Assembly (NCBI GenBank): GCA_900770635.1
Contig: CAAGLB010000140.1
Span: forward strand, 15,330-79,329
Source: an uncultured Alistipes sp.
GTDB lineage: Bacteria; Bacteroidota; Bacteroidia; Bacteroidales; Rikenellaceae
Length of the DNA: 64,000 nucleotides
Direction of reading: 5' to 3'
Positions 31,604-38,696 of the stretch are shown piece by piece. Every line of letters starts with the position of its first letter. The stretch's first letter is position 1. Under the pieces are notes generated by a model that was given only the letters and a program-made list of their open reading frames with translations, did not search any database and was not told the DNA's origin. The position numbers were made by a program, and so were the translations under genes.

Positions 31604-32375
31604 GGCGCATTTTTAGTTGATAGTAGCTTCTGCCTCCAGCGTATTTCCCATATTGAACGATGCCGCTTAGCGAGGTCTTGTCCAGAGGTATTGACTTGTT
31701 GGCAAATGAGGCGTAGCTGCGTGTGTAGACAGCAATGGTGTCGCTCTCCTCGTCACAAAATAGGGCATATCCTTGCCACTTGGCGTTAGCAAGGGTTTCG
31801 GAATTAAGGGTGTCGATGGATGTTGAGGCCACAAGCCTTAGGTTGTCGATAGTGACTAAGCGTCCGCACATGCCTTTGTGCAGCTCGGCAATCGTATGTC
31901 GCTGAGGTATAATGGGTTCTACGTCGTTGCTGCGTACAACAACATTGTCGATGTCGACCTTCGAACCCAGGTAGTCAATGTCGTAGTTGTCGTAGCTCTC
32001 GGCCATGTGGCCTAATTGCAGCGTGCCATAGCCGTAGCCCAAGGCACACCCTTTAAGGCGCAGGGCTATGCGCAGACCTTCGGGGTATGTGGTGTGTAGC
32101 TTGTCGATGCCCATGAGTATCTCCATGCCACCGCTATCATCCTCGACGGTCATCGAGCGATAGAAGTTGTTGTCGGCGTCGGACGATGTCACACGGCCAA
32201 CAACAACCAACTCTTGCTCGATAACCCGACGCTCGCTCTCAATGACCATAGCTCGAAGGCTTGCGATGGTGGTGTTGGCCTTTGGTAGCTCGGGCTCGAT
32301 GATGGGAGGTGTCGACGTGTTGTAGCAGCTGCTAACAACAAGCATAACAGCGATATATGTCAGCCACGACCTCAT
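31566..32375 (-). CDS. DUF5689-type lipoprotein (first copy)
   Basis: A 269-residue lipoprotein starting at the ATG at 32375 (a GTG at 32387 is possible but gives a longer, less typical leader). The signal peptide has the lipobox VVSSC (Cys17). It shows the DUF5689 features: EQELVVVGRVTSSDADNNFY, VEDDSGGMEILMGIDKLH and the C-terminal SLSGIVQYGKYAGGRSYYQL. It is homologous in layout to the next gene product, giving a tandem pair. It lies directly after serB on the same strand; whether this reflects function or only co-expression is unknown. Confidence 0.78.
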   Translation of the reverse strand: MRSWLTYIAVMLVVSSCYNTSTPPIIEPELPKANTTIASLRAMVIESERRVIEQELVVVGRVTSSDADNNFYRSMTVEDDSGGMEILMGIDKLHTTYPEGLRIALRLKGCALGYGYGTLQLGHMAESYDNYDIDYLGSKVDIDNVVVRSNDVEPIIPQRHTIAELHKGMCGRLVTIDNLRLVASTSIDTLNSETLANAKWQGYALFCDEESDTIAVYTRSYASFANKSIPLDKTSLSGIVQYGKYAGGRSYYQLKMRHEEDYIINNTDI

Positions 32376-32386
32376 GCAACGAAGCA

Positions 32387-33619
32387 CTACTGCTTGCGTG
32401 GTTCAACCCATGAATCTTTGAGGCCGAGGAAGTAGAGTATTCCGTCGAGGCCCACTGTCGATATCGACTGACGTGCTGTGGCACGCACCTTTGGTTTAGC
32501 ATGAAAAGCGATGCCCAGACCAGCTATGTTGAGCATAGGCAGGTCGTTAGCACCATCGCCCACAGCCACCGACTGCTGAATATCTATATTCTCGAATTGG
32601 CATAGTAGTCGTAGCAGCTCGGCTTTGCGTGCTCCATCGACAATCTCTCCGGTGTAGCGTCCTGTGAGCTTGCCATCCTCCACCTCGAGCTCGTTGGCAT
32701 AGACATAGTCGAAGCCGAAGCGGCGTTTCAGGTAGTTGCCGAAGTAGTTGAATCCACCCGATAGAATAGCTGTCTTATATCCCACACGCTTTAAAATAGT
32801 CATCATTCTGTCCACGCCCTCGGTTATAGGAAGGTTTACTGCTATGTCCTCCATGACGCTGACATCTAAGCCTTTAAGGAGTGCTACACGCTGCTCGAAG
32901 CTCTCTCTGAAGTCGATCTCGCCACGCATAGCTCGCTCGGTAATCTCACGTACCTCTGGGCCTACGCCTGCTCTGTCGGCAAGCTCGTCGATAACCTCGG
33001 TGGTGATAAGCGTAGAGTCCATATCGAAGCATATCAGGCGGCGTGAGCGGCGGAAGATGCCATCCTTCTGGAACGAGATGTCTACCTCGCCCTTGTTGGC
33101 AAGCTCCATGAGTGCTCGCTGAAACTCACCCTTATCCGAGAGTGTGCCACGCACTGAAAACTCGATGCTTGTCTTTGGTGCACGCTCATCCTCGTCGAGA
33201 GGCATGCGGCCTGTTAGGCGGTTGATGTCGTCGATGTTGAGTCCCTCTTCCGAGATGGCACGTGTCACGTTCGAGATGTGCTCAGCCGTAATCTTGCGTC
33301 CCACCATCGTGATGATATATCGGTTTTTACCCTGACCAGTAACCCAGTCGCTATACTGCTCATGGGTGATAGGCTCGAAACGGATGGTCATGTTCATCTC
33401 CGAGGCCTTGAACAAAAGGTCTTTCATTATTTGTCCCGAACGCTCGGTGGTTGTCATAAAGAGTATTCCGAGTGTCATCGTACGATGAATGTTCGACTGG
33501 CCGATGTCGAGGATGAAGGCGTCGTGGCAAGCGAGAATGCCTGTAAGTGAGGATGTTAGTCCTGGCTTGTCCTCGCCCGAAATATTGATTTGTATGATCT
33601 CTATCTGGTTGTTTATCAT
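32387..33619 (-). CDS. serB: Phosphoserine phosphatase with N-terminal ACT-type domains
   Basis: A 410-residue enzyme that removes phosphate from O-phosphoserine in the last step of serine synthesis. The N-terminal part has tandem ACT-like regulatory domains (about 5-80 and 95-170; ISGEDKPGLTSSLTGILACH). The HAD catalytic domain follows, with the nucleophile motif CFDMDSTLITTEVIDELA (first Asp at about residue 193), ILSGGFNYFG and VGDGANDLPMLNIAGLG. The ATG at 33619 is preferred to an upstream extension because the ACT strand IEIIQINISG begins there and a promoter element is at 33677. The DUF5689 gene lies directly downstream. Confidence 0.95.
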   Translation of the reverse strand: MINNQIEIIQINISGEDKPGLTSSLTGILACHDAFILDIGQSNIHRTMTLGILFMTTTERSGQIMKDLLFKASEMNMTIRFEPITHEQYSDWVTGQGKNRYIITMVGRKITAEHISNVTRAISEEGLNIDDINRLTGRMPLDEDERAPKTSIEFSVRGTLSDKGEFQRALMELANKGEVDISFQKDGIFRRSRRLICFDMDSTLITTEVIDELADRAGVGPEVREITERAMRGEIDFRESFEQRVALLKGLDVSVMEDIAVNLPITEGVDRMMTILKRVGYKTAILSGGFNYFGNYLKRRFGFDYVYANELEVEDGKLTGRYTGEIVDGARKAELLRLLCQFENIDIQQSVAVGDGANDLPMLNIAGLGIAFHAKPKVRATARQSISTVGLDGILYFLGLKDSWVEPRKQ

Positions 33620-33676
33620 CTCTGAGCAATATTTAATAGTTAATAATGCTGTGAATATATCTATTATAACATCCAC

Positions 33677-33684
33677 AAATATAC
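33677..33684 (-). promoter_or_regulatory. -7 promoter element for serB
   Basis: Reads TATATTTG on the minus strand, 57 bp upstream of the serB ATG. It overlaps the region divergent to the DUF5606 gene. Confidence 0.5.
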
Positions 33685-33705
33685 GAATTTTTGTAAAAAA
33701 TAATT

Positions 33706-33713
33706 ATCTTTGT
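33706..33713 (+). promoter_or_regulatory. -7 promoter element for the DUF5606 gene
   Basis: TATCTTTG on the plus strand, 100 bp before the ATG at 33814, leaving a roughly 95-nt leader with no recognised motif. Confidence 0.5.
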
Positions 33714-33813
33714 TGCCGAAATTTTGCATTTACCCGCCAAAAGGGTGTTTGCAGCGTAACCGTTGTACGACTAAAATTTATATACTAATATATTTAAAAT
33801 CAGAAGTATAGCT

Positions 33814-34215
33814 ATGGAATTGAAGGATATTTTGGCTATTTCAGGTCAGCCAGGCCTTTATAAGTTTGTGGCTCAGTCGATGCGTGGTGTTATCGTTGAG
33901 TCGCTTATCGACGGCAAGCGTATGAACGCAGCTGCTACATCACGTGTTAGCGCCCTTACCGAGATCTCTATGTTCACCGAGGGCGAGGATATCGCTCTTG
34001 CTGACGTGTTTACAAACATATGGAACTACACCGAGGGCAAGCAGGCTATCTCGCACAAGGAGTCGCCAGAGAAGATCAAGGAGGAGTTTGCTAAGGTTCT
34101 CCCTGAGTACGACCGTGACCGTGTTCATGTGTCAGACATGAAGAAGTGTTTTGCTTGGTACAACATCCTCGTTGAGGCTGGCTTCACCGAGTTTAAGCTT
34201 CCTGAGCAGGAGTAA
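33814..34215 (+). CDS. DUF5606 protein
   Basis: A 133-residue cytoplasmic protein of the DUF5606 family, found throughout Bacteroidetes. It opens MELKDILAISGQPGLYKFVA and has the family's RGVIVESLIDGKRMNAAA, SRVSALTEISMFTEGED and a C-terminal KKCFAWYNILVEAG. The N-terminal strands resemble a small SH3- or KOW-like fold; this is my impression only. The biochemical role is not known. Codon choice is that of a well-expressed gene, and it has its own promoter and strong terminator, so it is monocistronic. Confidence 0.93.
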   Translation: MELKDILAISGQPGLYKFVAQSMRGVIVESLIDGKRMNAAATSRVSALTEISMFTEGEDIALADVFTNIWNYTEGKQAISHKESPEKIKEEFAKVLPEYDRDRVHVSDMKKCFAWYNILVEAGFTEFKLPEQE

Positions 34216-34257
34216 TTTCCTTAGTTGGGGCAGTATTGCTGCCGCTAACCACAATCA

Positions 34258-34302
34258 GTGCGAATGAGTAGTACGTTTAGTACGGCTCATTCGCACTTTT
34301 TT
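34258..34302 (+). terminator. Rho-independent terminator of the DUF5606 gene
   Basis: Perfect 11-bp stem GTGCGAATGAG/CTCATTCGCAC, with a further inner GTAC/GTAC pairing, followed by TTTTTTC. Confidence 0.9.
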
Positions 34303-34344
34303 CTGGGTGTTGTGTCTGTCATCCCCTTAGTTTGTTCACCTCAG

Positions 34345-34376
34345 TTTGTCCTTTTCACTTTTAATTCGTACCTTTG
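34345..34376 (+). promoter_or_regulatory. Complete Bacteroidetes promoter (TTTG-N20-TACCTTTG)
   Basis: The -33 element TTTG (34345-34348) and the -7 element TACCTTTG (34369-34376) are 20 bp apart, the consensus spacing. The ATG of the permease gene starts only 7 bp after the -7 element, so the mRNA would be nearly leaderless. Confidence 0.75.
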
Positions 34377-34383
34377 CCAAGAT

Positions 34384-35625
34384 ATGAGCAACGAGTTTTA
34401 CATAGCCAAGCGTCTGTCAAGCCATCAACATGGCGAGCGTGCAGGCATTATGGAGCGTGTGGCAACTGTGGCCACTGCCATAAGTCTTGCCGTTATTGTC
34501 GTGACCTTGTCTATCGTTGTGGGCTTCAAGCAGAGTATCGACACGCTGCTAAGTGGTGCATCGGCCGATGTCGTGGTTACAGCGCCTCATAGCATGGGCA
34601 CAATGTCCTCGGTGCTGCTCGAGCAAGATGCTGAGCTTGTTGACGTTATCAACTGTGAAGGTGTGCTTCGCTACTCTCCCTATCTGGCAAAGGAGGGTGT
34701 CATCAAGAGCGACGATAACATTGTTGGCGTGGTGCTCAAAGGTGTTGATTCGCTCTACGATTTCGCCTTTTTCAAGCGCCATCTTGTCGAGGGCACGCTG
34801 CCTCGCATAGGCCGTGAGCCACGCTCGCGTGATGTGCTATTGTCGAGTGTTGTTGCCCAGAAGATGGATGTAGGAGTTGGCGAGCGTATCGAGATGCTGT
34901 TTGTCGACGAGAAGGATGGCCTCATAAGAGATAGGTTTGAGATCAGTGGAATATTCAAGACAGGCCTCGATGTGGTTGACGATGCGTTGATAATAAGCGA
35001 CATACGCAATGTAGAGCGCTTTTTCGCTGGCGACAAAAATCGTGTTACGGGCTACGAACTGTGGGTTGATAACGGTGTCGATGTCGAGGCGTTCAGCGAG
35101 GAGCTCAACAAGCAACTCATCGACCTATATTTTGCTCACGAGATCAACGCCGAGGCCTTCACCATGCAGGCTATACACCCCAACCTCTTTGGGTGGCTCG
35201 CAACGCACGATGTCAATGCACTGTTTATCACTGTCATAATGATCATCGTTGCGCTGCTCAATATGACCACTGCGCTGCTCATCATCGTCCTTGAACGCCA
35301 GCGCATGATTGGCGAGCTAAGGGCTATGGGTATGCGACGTGCTGCCGTTGTTCGCATCTTTGTCTACCGAGCACTATTCATAGTGATGCGTGGCGTGGTG
35401 TGTGGCACTATAGTGGGCATTGTGTTGGTTGTTGTCCAGCACCTCTTTGGCCTTATGCCACTGCCTGCCGAGGGGTATATCCTTAGCACCGTTCCTGTGG
35501 CACTATGCTGGGATTTGTGGCTGCTTGCTGTGGGCGTTACGGTGGCTATTACAATGATTATGATGATACTCCCGTCGCTCTTTGCGGCAAAAGTATCGCC
35601 ATCAAAAGCAATAAGATACGAGTAA
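34384..35625 (+). CDS. LolC/LolE-type ABC permease (FtsX-like domain)
   Basis: A 413-residue inner-membrane protein. One N-terminal helix (ATVATAISLAVIVVTLSIVVG), a periplasmic MacB-like domain (about 50-260) and three C-terminal helices in an FtsX domain (ending FAAKVSPSKAIRYE) match the LolC/LolE and MacB group. Such proteins extract lipoproteins from the inner membrane or export other substrates, with an ATPase (LolD) encoded elsewhere. The start at 34384 is fixed by the promoter ending 7 bp upstream; the longer open frame from 34258 is inside the terminator of the previous gene. It leads a four-gene run with ubiE and two secreted-protein genes. Confidence 0.9.
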   Translation: MSNEFYIAKRLSSHQHGERAGIMERVATVATAISLAVIVVTLSIVVGFKQSIDTLLSGASADVVVTAPHSMGTMSSVLLEQDAELVDVINCEGVLRYSPYLAKEGVIKSDDNIVGVVLKGVDSLYDFAFFKRHLVEGTLPRIGREPRSRDVLLSSVVAQKMDVGVGERIEMLFVDEKDGLIRDRFEISGIFKTGLDVVDDALIISDIRNVERFFAGDKNRVTGYELWVDNGVDVEAFSEELNKQLIDLYFAHEINAEAFTMQAIHPNLFGWLATHDVNALFITVIMIIVALLNMTTALLIIVLERQRMIGELRAMGMRRAAVVRIFVYRALFIVMRGVVCGTIVGIVLVVVQHLFGLMPLPAEGYILSTVPVALCWDLWLLAVGVTVAITMIMMILPSLFAAKVSPSKAIRYE

Positions 35626-35640
35626 ATCAGTTATATAAGT

Positions 35641-36360
35641 ATGAAACCATATAACGAGGAACAATCAAAAAAGGAGCAGGTCGAGCAGATGTTCGACAAC
35701 ATAGCCCCTACCTACGACAAGCTTAACCATGTGTTGTCGTTCAACATCGACCGAATGTGGCGTCGCCGTGTTATGCGCATCGTGCGTCGTTCACGTGCGC
35801 AGAAGATTATGGATATTGCAACAGGCACAGGCGACCTGGCAATAGCTATGGCTAAGCGTGTCGACCGTACACAGATTCTTGGTGTCGACCTCTCGGAGGA
35901 GATGCTACGTGTGGCACGCACAAAGATAGAGAAGATAGGCCTCGAGGAGCGCATAACGCTGCAAAAGGGCGATGCCGAAAATCTCGATATGGTGGCAGAC
36001 GAGTCTGTCGATGCTGTCACTGTGGCCTTTGGCGTTCGCAACTTCGAGAATCTTAAGGGTGGACTTAGCGAGCTGCATCGTGTGTTGAAGCGTGGAGGCA
36101 AGCTTGTTGTCCTTGAGTTCTCTATACCTCGCAATAGGCTTGTACGTTGGGTATATGCCCAGTATTCGCACCGCTTACTACCACGCATAGGTGCGCTTAT
36201 CTCCAAGGATCGTAAGGCCTATGACTATCTTCCCGACTCGGTTGAGGAGTTCCCATCTCCCGAGCGATTTATGGATATTCTGCGTGGCGTGGGCTTCATA
36301 GACGTGAAGGCCAAGTCGCAGAGCTTTGGTATAGCACATATTTATCAGGCTACTAAATAG
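35641..36360 (+). CDS. ubiE: Demethylmenaquinone methyltransferase
   Basis: A 239-residue SAM-dependent methyltransferase (UbiE/MenG) that converts demethylmenaquinone to menaquinone, the usual quinone of Bacteroidetes. Motifs: MFDNIAPTYDKLNHVLSFNI with DRMWRR (signature 1), IMDIATGTGDLAIAMAKR (SAM binding), AVTVAFGVRNFENLKGGL (signature 2) and GGKLVVLEFSIPRN. The length is normal for the family. It lies 15 bp after the permease gene and 2 bp before the next gene, so all are in one operon. Confidence 0.95.
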   Translation: MKPYNEEQSKKEQVEQMFDNIAPTYDKLNHVLSFNIDRMWRRRVMRIVRRSRAQKIMDIATGTGDLAIAMAKRVDRTQILGVDLSEEMLRVARTKIEKIGLEERITLQKGDAENLDMVADESVDAVTVAFGVRNFENLKGGLSELHRVLKRGGKLVVLEFSIPRNRLVRWVYAQYSHRLLPRIGALISKDRKAYDYLPDSVEEFPSPERFMDILRGVGFIDVKAKSQSFGIAHIYQATK

Positions 36361-36362
36361 TT

Positions 36363-36869
36363 ATGCGTAGACTTCTGAAATATGTCATCACCCTTGCGTT
36401 GTTGCTGTTTTCTGCTAACAGGGCTCATGCCGACATCCTCGATAAGTTCTATTTCGAGGGTTTCGTGGCGGTTACCCACCTCACAACTTCGGGTGTGAAC
36501 ATCTGGGTGGATGTGCGTAGCGAGTGGGCTCATACGCTGATTATCAAAAAGGGTAAGGTGGATGTCATGATGCAAGGCAACAAGGTGGGAACCATCGAGT
36601 TGCGTGACAAGATTGTTGTGCCCAAGCGCTCCAAGTCACGCATCTTGGTCCCTTTGCGTTTTAGCGCTGATAATGCGTTAAGCTTTCAGCGTATAGTGCG
36701 TAATCTTGTCGAGAAGAGTGGTTTGGGCACTACTATCGACTATCGTGTACGTGCTGGCCTTAAAGTACTAAAACTCAATTTTTCGGACAAAAATGTTGCT
36801 GTTTCCGAAATTTTAAATAACTTCGCATTATCAAACGATAGTTTGAATGAACTCATTGAGTTGATTTAA
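36363..36869 (+). CDS. Secreted protein of unknown function (168 aa)
   Basis: A 168-residue protein with a signal peptide (cleavage after about residue 23, AHA-DI). The mature part is beta-rich with a repeated pattern: KVDVMMQGNKVGTIELRDKI, then KRSKSRILVPLRFS, resembling a compact beta-sandwich such as an LEA/WHy-like domain; that resemblance is weak. No lipobox is present, so it is probably periplasmic. It sits between ubiE and the SPOR-like gene. No known family is recognised with confidence. Confidence 0.75.
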   Translation: MRRLLKYVITLALLLFSANRAHADILDKFYFEGFVAVTHLTTSGVNIWVDVRSEWAHTLIIKKGKVDVMMQGNKVGTIELRDKIVVPKRSKSRILVPLRFSADNALSFQRIVRNLVEKSGLGTTIDYRVRAGLKVLKLNFSDKNVAVSEILNNFALSNDSLNELIELI

Positions 36870-36883
36870 CACAACAAAAATAG

Positions 36884-37600
36884 ATGAAGAGAGTATTATT
36901 TTTATTCGTCACATTCTCTGTTTTGGCGCTTGCGTCTGCCTCAGCACAGAACATTGCTGCTGTTCGTTCGGCCATAGCGTCAACTAACAAGCAGGGCGGC
37001 TTTGTGCATGTCGCCGAGGATGAGGGTGTGAAGAGTGCTATTGCTACTGTCGAGAGCAAGACGTCTACGCCAGCTAAGGCCGATGGCTATCGTTTTGTCA
37101 TCTTCTACGACAACGAGCAGTTTGCCGACGAGCGAGCTATGCGTGCGCTGAGCACATTCCGTAGCCGATTTAAGGATATTAGCTCCTATCTCTCTTCCGA
37201 GAGCCCATCGTTCCGTATCGTTGTAGGCGACTGTTTTACCTATGAGGATATCGCTGTTGTGCGCCATAGGATTGGTGGTTCTTATCCCAATGCAGCACTT
37301 AGCGATGCTAAAATCCCATACCGAGTGTTGTGCCGCATCAAGGGCGAAAACCGCATGAAAATTGAGCGTAGCGGTGCGGAGATAGGTGGCGTTGAGGTCG
37401 ACTATGTGGCTGAGGAGTTGGAGTACCAGATGGGCGATGCCGATTCATTGCCCACATCAGAACCTGCAACAGAGCCTGTCGCTGAGGCTGCGGTGGCTGC
37501 TGAGACCGAGGAGCTAAAGAGCAGTGTGCCTGCTACCGAGCTCATTGCGAGCGAGGATAAGTCGGAGGAGGGCGCTGTGAAGACTGACAACGAGGAGTAG
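36884..37600 (+). CDS. Secreted protein with SPOR-like domain
   Basis: A 238-residue protein with a signal peptide (MKRVLFLFVTFSVLALASASAQ). Residues about 63-140 (GYRFVIFYDNEQFADERAM with RIVVGDCFTYEDIAVVRHRI) fit the SPOR-like fold seen in many Bacteroidetes periplasmic proteins, which may bind denuded peptidoglycan. The last 60 residues are acidic, Pro/Ala/Glu-rich and probably disordered. It is the last gene of the run starting with the LolC/E-like permease, 14 bp after its neighbour. A cell-envelope or division-related role is inferred. Confidence 0.72.
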   Translation: MKRVLFLFVTFSVLALASASAQNIAAVRSAIASTNKQGGFVHVAEDEGVKSAIATVESKTSTPAKADGYRFVIFYDNEQFADERAMRALSTFRSRFKDISSYLSSESPSFRIVVGDCFTYEDIAVVRHRIGGSYPNAALSDAKIPYRVLCRIKGENRMKIERSGAEIGGVEVDYVAEELEYQMGDADSLPTSEPATEPVAEAAVAAETEELKSSVPATELIASEDKSEEGAVKTDNEE

Positions 37601-37614
37601 TCGTAGAGGTATTA

Positions 37615-37647
37615 TTGCGGCTATCATTTTGTATTAATTTATATTTG
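37615..37647 (+). promoter_or_regulatory. Promoter of the Cys-rich lipoprotein gene
   Basis: TTG at 37615-37617 and TATATTTG at 37640-37647, 22 bp apart, close to the Bacteroidetes arrangement. The ATG follows 24 bp later at 37672. Confidence 0.5.
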
Positions 37648-37671
37648 TTTAACTAATAAAACTTTTGAACT

Positions 37672-38028
37672 ATGAAGAAGATTTTTATGCTTGCAGCTAT
37701 CATCATCGCTGCTACTATGGTTGCATGTTGTGGCAATCAGAATAACAAGGAGGAGAAGGCATGTTGCGACAAGCACCAGACAGAGTGCTGCGAGCAGCAG
37801 TGCGACAAGGCTGAGTGCACAGGTGAGTGCGACAAGGCCGAGTGCAAGAAGGAGTGTGATAAGGCTGAGTGCGCTGGCGAGTGCAAGAAGGAGTGTGCTG
37901 GCGAGTGTGACAAGGCTGAGTGCAAGAAGGAGTGTGCTGGCGAGTGTGACAAGGCTGAGTGCAAGAAGGAGTGTGATAAGGCTGAGTGCAAGAAGGAGGC
38001 TGCTCCTGCTGCTGAGGAGGCAAAATAA
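37672..38028 (+). CDS. Cysteine-rich repeat lipoprotein
   Basis: A 118-residue lipoprotein. The signal peptide MKKIFMLAAIIIAATMVAC ends at a lipobox Cys (VAC, Cys19). The mature chain contains 21 cysteines, mostly spaced every four or five residues in degenerate repeats CDKAECKKE and CAGEC, with Lys and Glu filling the gaps. The DNA is a tandem repeat of about 27 and 42 bp at 37801-37998. The C-terminus is the Ala/Pro/Glu tail APAAEEAK. The spacing would allow metal-thiolate clusters, as in metallothionein-like proteins, or disulfide stacking outside the cell membrane. No named family is recognised. Reverse-strand frames here are open only because of the repeats. Confidence 0.82.
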   Translation: MKKIFMLAAIIIAATMVACCGNQNNKEEKACCDKHQTECCEQQCDKAECTGECDKAECKKECDKAECAGECKKECAGECDKAECKKECAGECDKAECKKECDKAECKKEAAPAAEEAK

Positions 38029-38077
38029 TTTGCACATTAAAGAGGGTAGTAACTGCCCAAATTTAGTATATGTAGGT

Positions 38078-38117
38078 GAGATTTTGGGTGTATTCCCAAA
38101 GTCTCATCTGCTGTTTT
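38078..38117 (+). terminator. Terminator of the Cys-rich lipoprotein gene
   Basis: Stem GAGATTTTGGG (38078-38088) with CCCAAAGTCTC (38095-38105), one G-T pair and a 6-base loop, then TTTTT at 38113-38117. Confidence 0.7.
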
Positions 38118-38224
38118 TAGGCCGCTAATTGACTCGTAGCACCCTTTTTGTATGCAAAAAAAAGGCTAAATTCCCGCCTAAATTGTATATTTATGTGGAA
38201 AACAGGTGTTTTTCTGCATAAAGT

Positions 38225-38256
38225 ATTGCTACAATAAAATAAAGTTTTTACATTTG
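38225..38256 (+). promoter_or_regulatory. Promoter of the Ala/Glu-rich lipoprotein gene
   Basis: ATTG (38225-38228) and TACATTTG (38249-38256) separated by 20 bp, close to the Bacteroidetes consensus. The ATG is 39 bp downstream. Confidence 0.62.
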
Positions 38257-38295
38257 CTTTATAATTTTTATAAACTTAACTAAACTTTTATAGCT

Positions 38296-38514
38296 ATGAA
38301 GAAGATCTTTACACTTGCAGCTATGTTTGCTGCTGTTGCTCTTGTATCTTGCGCTGAGCAGGCAAAGAAGGAGAACGCTGAGGAGGCTGCTCCTGCAGTT
38401 GAGGCTGTTGCTGAGGAGGCTGCTCCTGCTGCTGAGGCTCCTGCTGCTGAGGCTCCTGCTGCTGAGGAGGCACCTGCTGCTGAGGCTGCTCCTGCTGCTG
38501 AGGAGGCAAAATAA
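38296..38514 (+). CDS. Ala/Glu/Pro-repeat lipoprotein (72 aa)
   Basis: A 72-residue lipoprotein. The signal peptide MKKIFTLAAMFAAVALVSC ends in lipobox LVSC (Cys19). The mature 53 residues are almost only Ala, Glu and Pro in repeats of APAAE, probably an extended, disordered acidic chain. Signal peptide and C-terminal tail (APAAEEAK) nearly match those of the Cys-rich lipoprotein 270 bp upstream, and the DNA just past both stop codons is also similar. The two thus appear to share ends while their repeat interiors differ. The function is unknown; a spacer or envelope filler is possible. Confidence 0.78.
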   Translation: MKKIFTLAAMFAAVALVSCAEQAKKENAEEAAPAVEAVAEEAAPAAEAPAAEAPAAEEAPAAEAAPAAEEAK

Positions 38515-38664
38515 TTTTGCACACCGCAGATTTGAGGCGATAGGCGTGTTCGATTGCGGACATGTTTATCGTCTTTTTTTGTGCTATTTGCTGCTTGGTC
38601 CATCACGTTTGGTCTGGTGGGCCTTTTTTGTTGCTACATATTTAGCGATATGCGAGATTTTTGC

Positions 38665-38672
38665 TAAATTTG
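38665..38672 (+). promoter_or_regulatory. -7 promoter element for the frameshifted barrel gene
   Basis: TAAATTTG on the plus strand, 24 bp upstream of the ATG at 38697. Confidence 0.45.
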
Positions 38673-38696
38673 TGTAACAAACTACACCCATTGTTT

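Noticed and set aside
33714..33813. Riboswitch or attenuator in the 100-nt leader of the DUF5606 gene
   Set aside because: No recognisable riboswitch core and no terminator-type hairpin before the ATG.
37801..37998. Tandem repeats that could suggest a CRISPR array
   Set aside because: Repeats are contiguous, without unique spacers, and encode in-frame Cys/Lys/Glu units of a lipoprotein.
37639..38037. Long reverse-strand open frames over the Cys-rich lipoprotein gene
   Set aside because: They are Leu/Ala/Ser or His/Ser/Cys repeats produced by reading the tandem repeat in other frames; only the plus-strand frame has a signal peptide, promoter and terminator.
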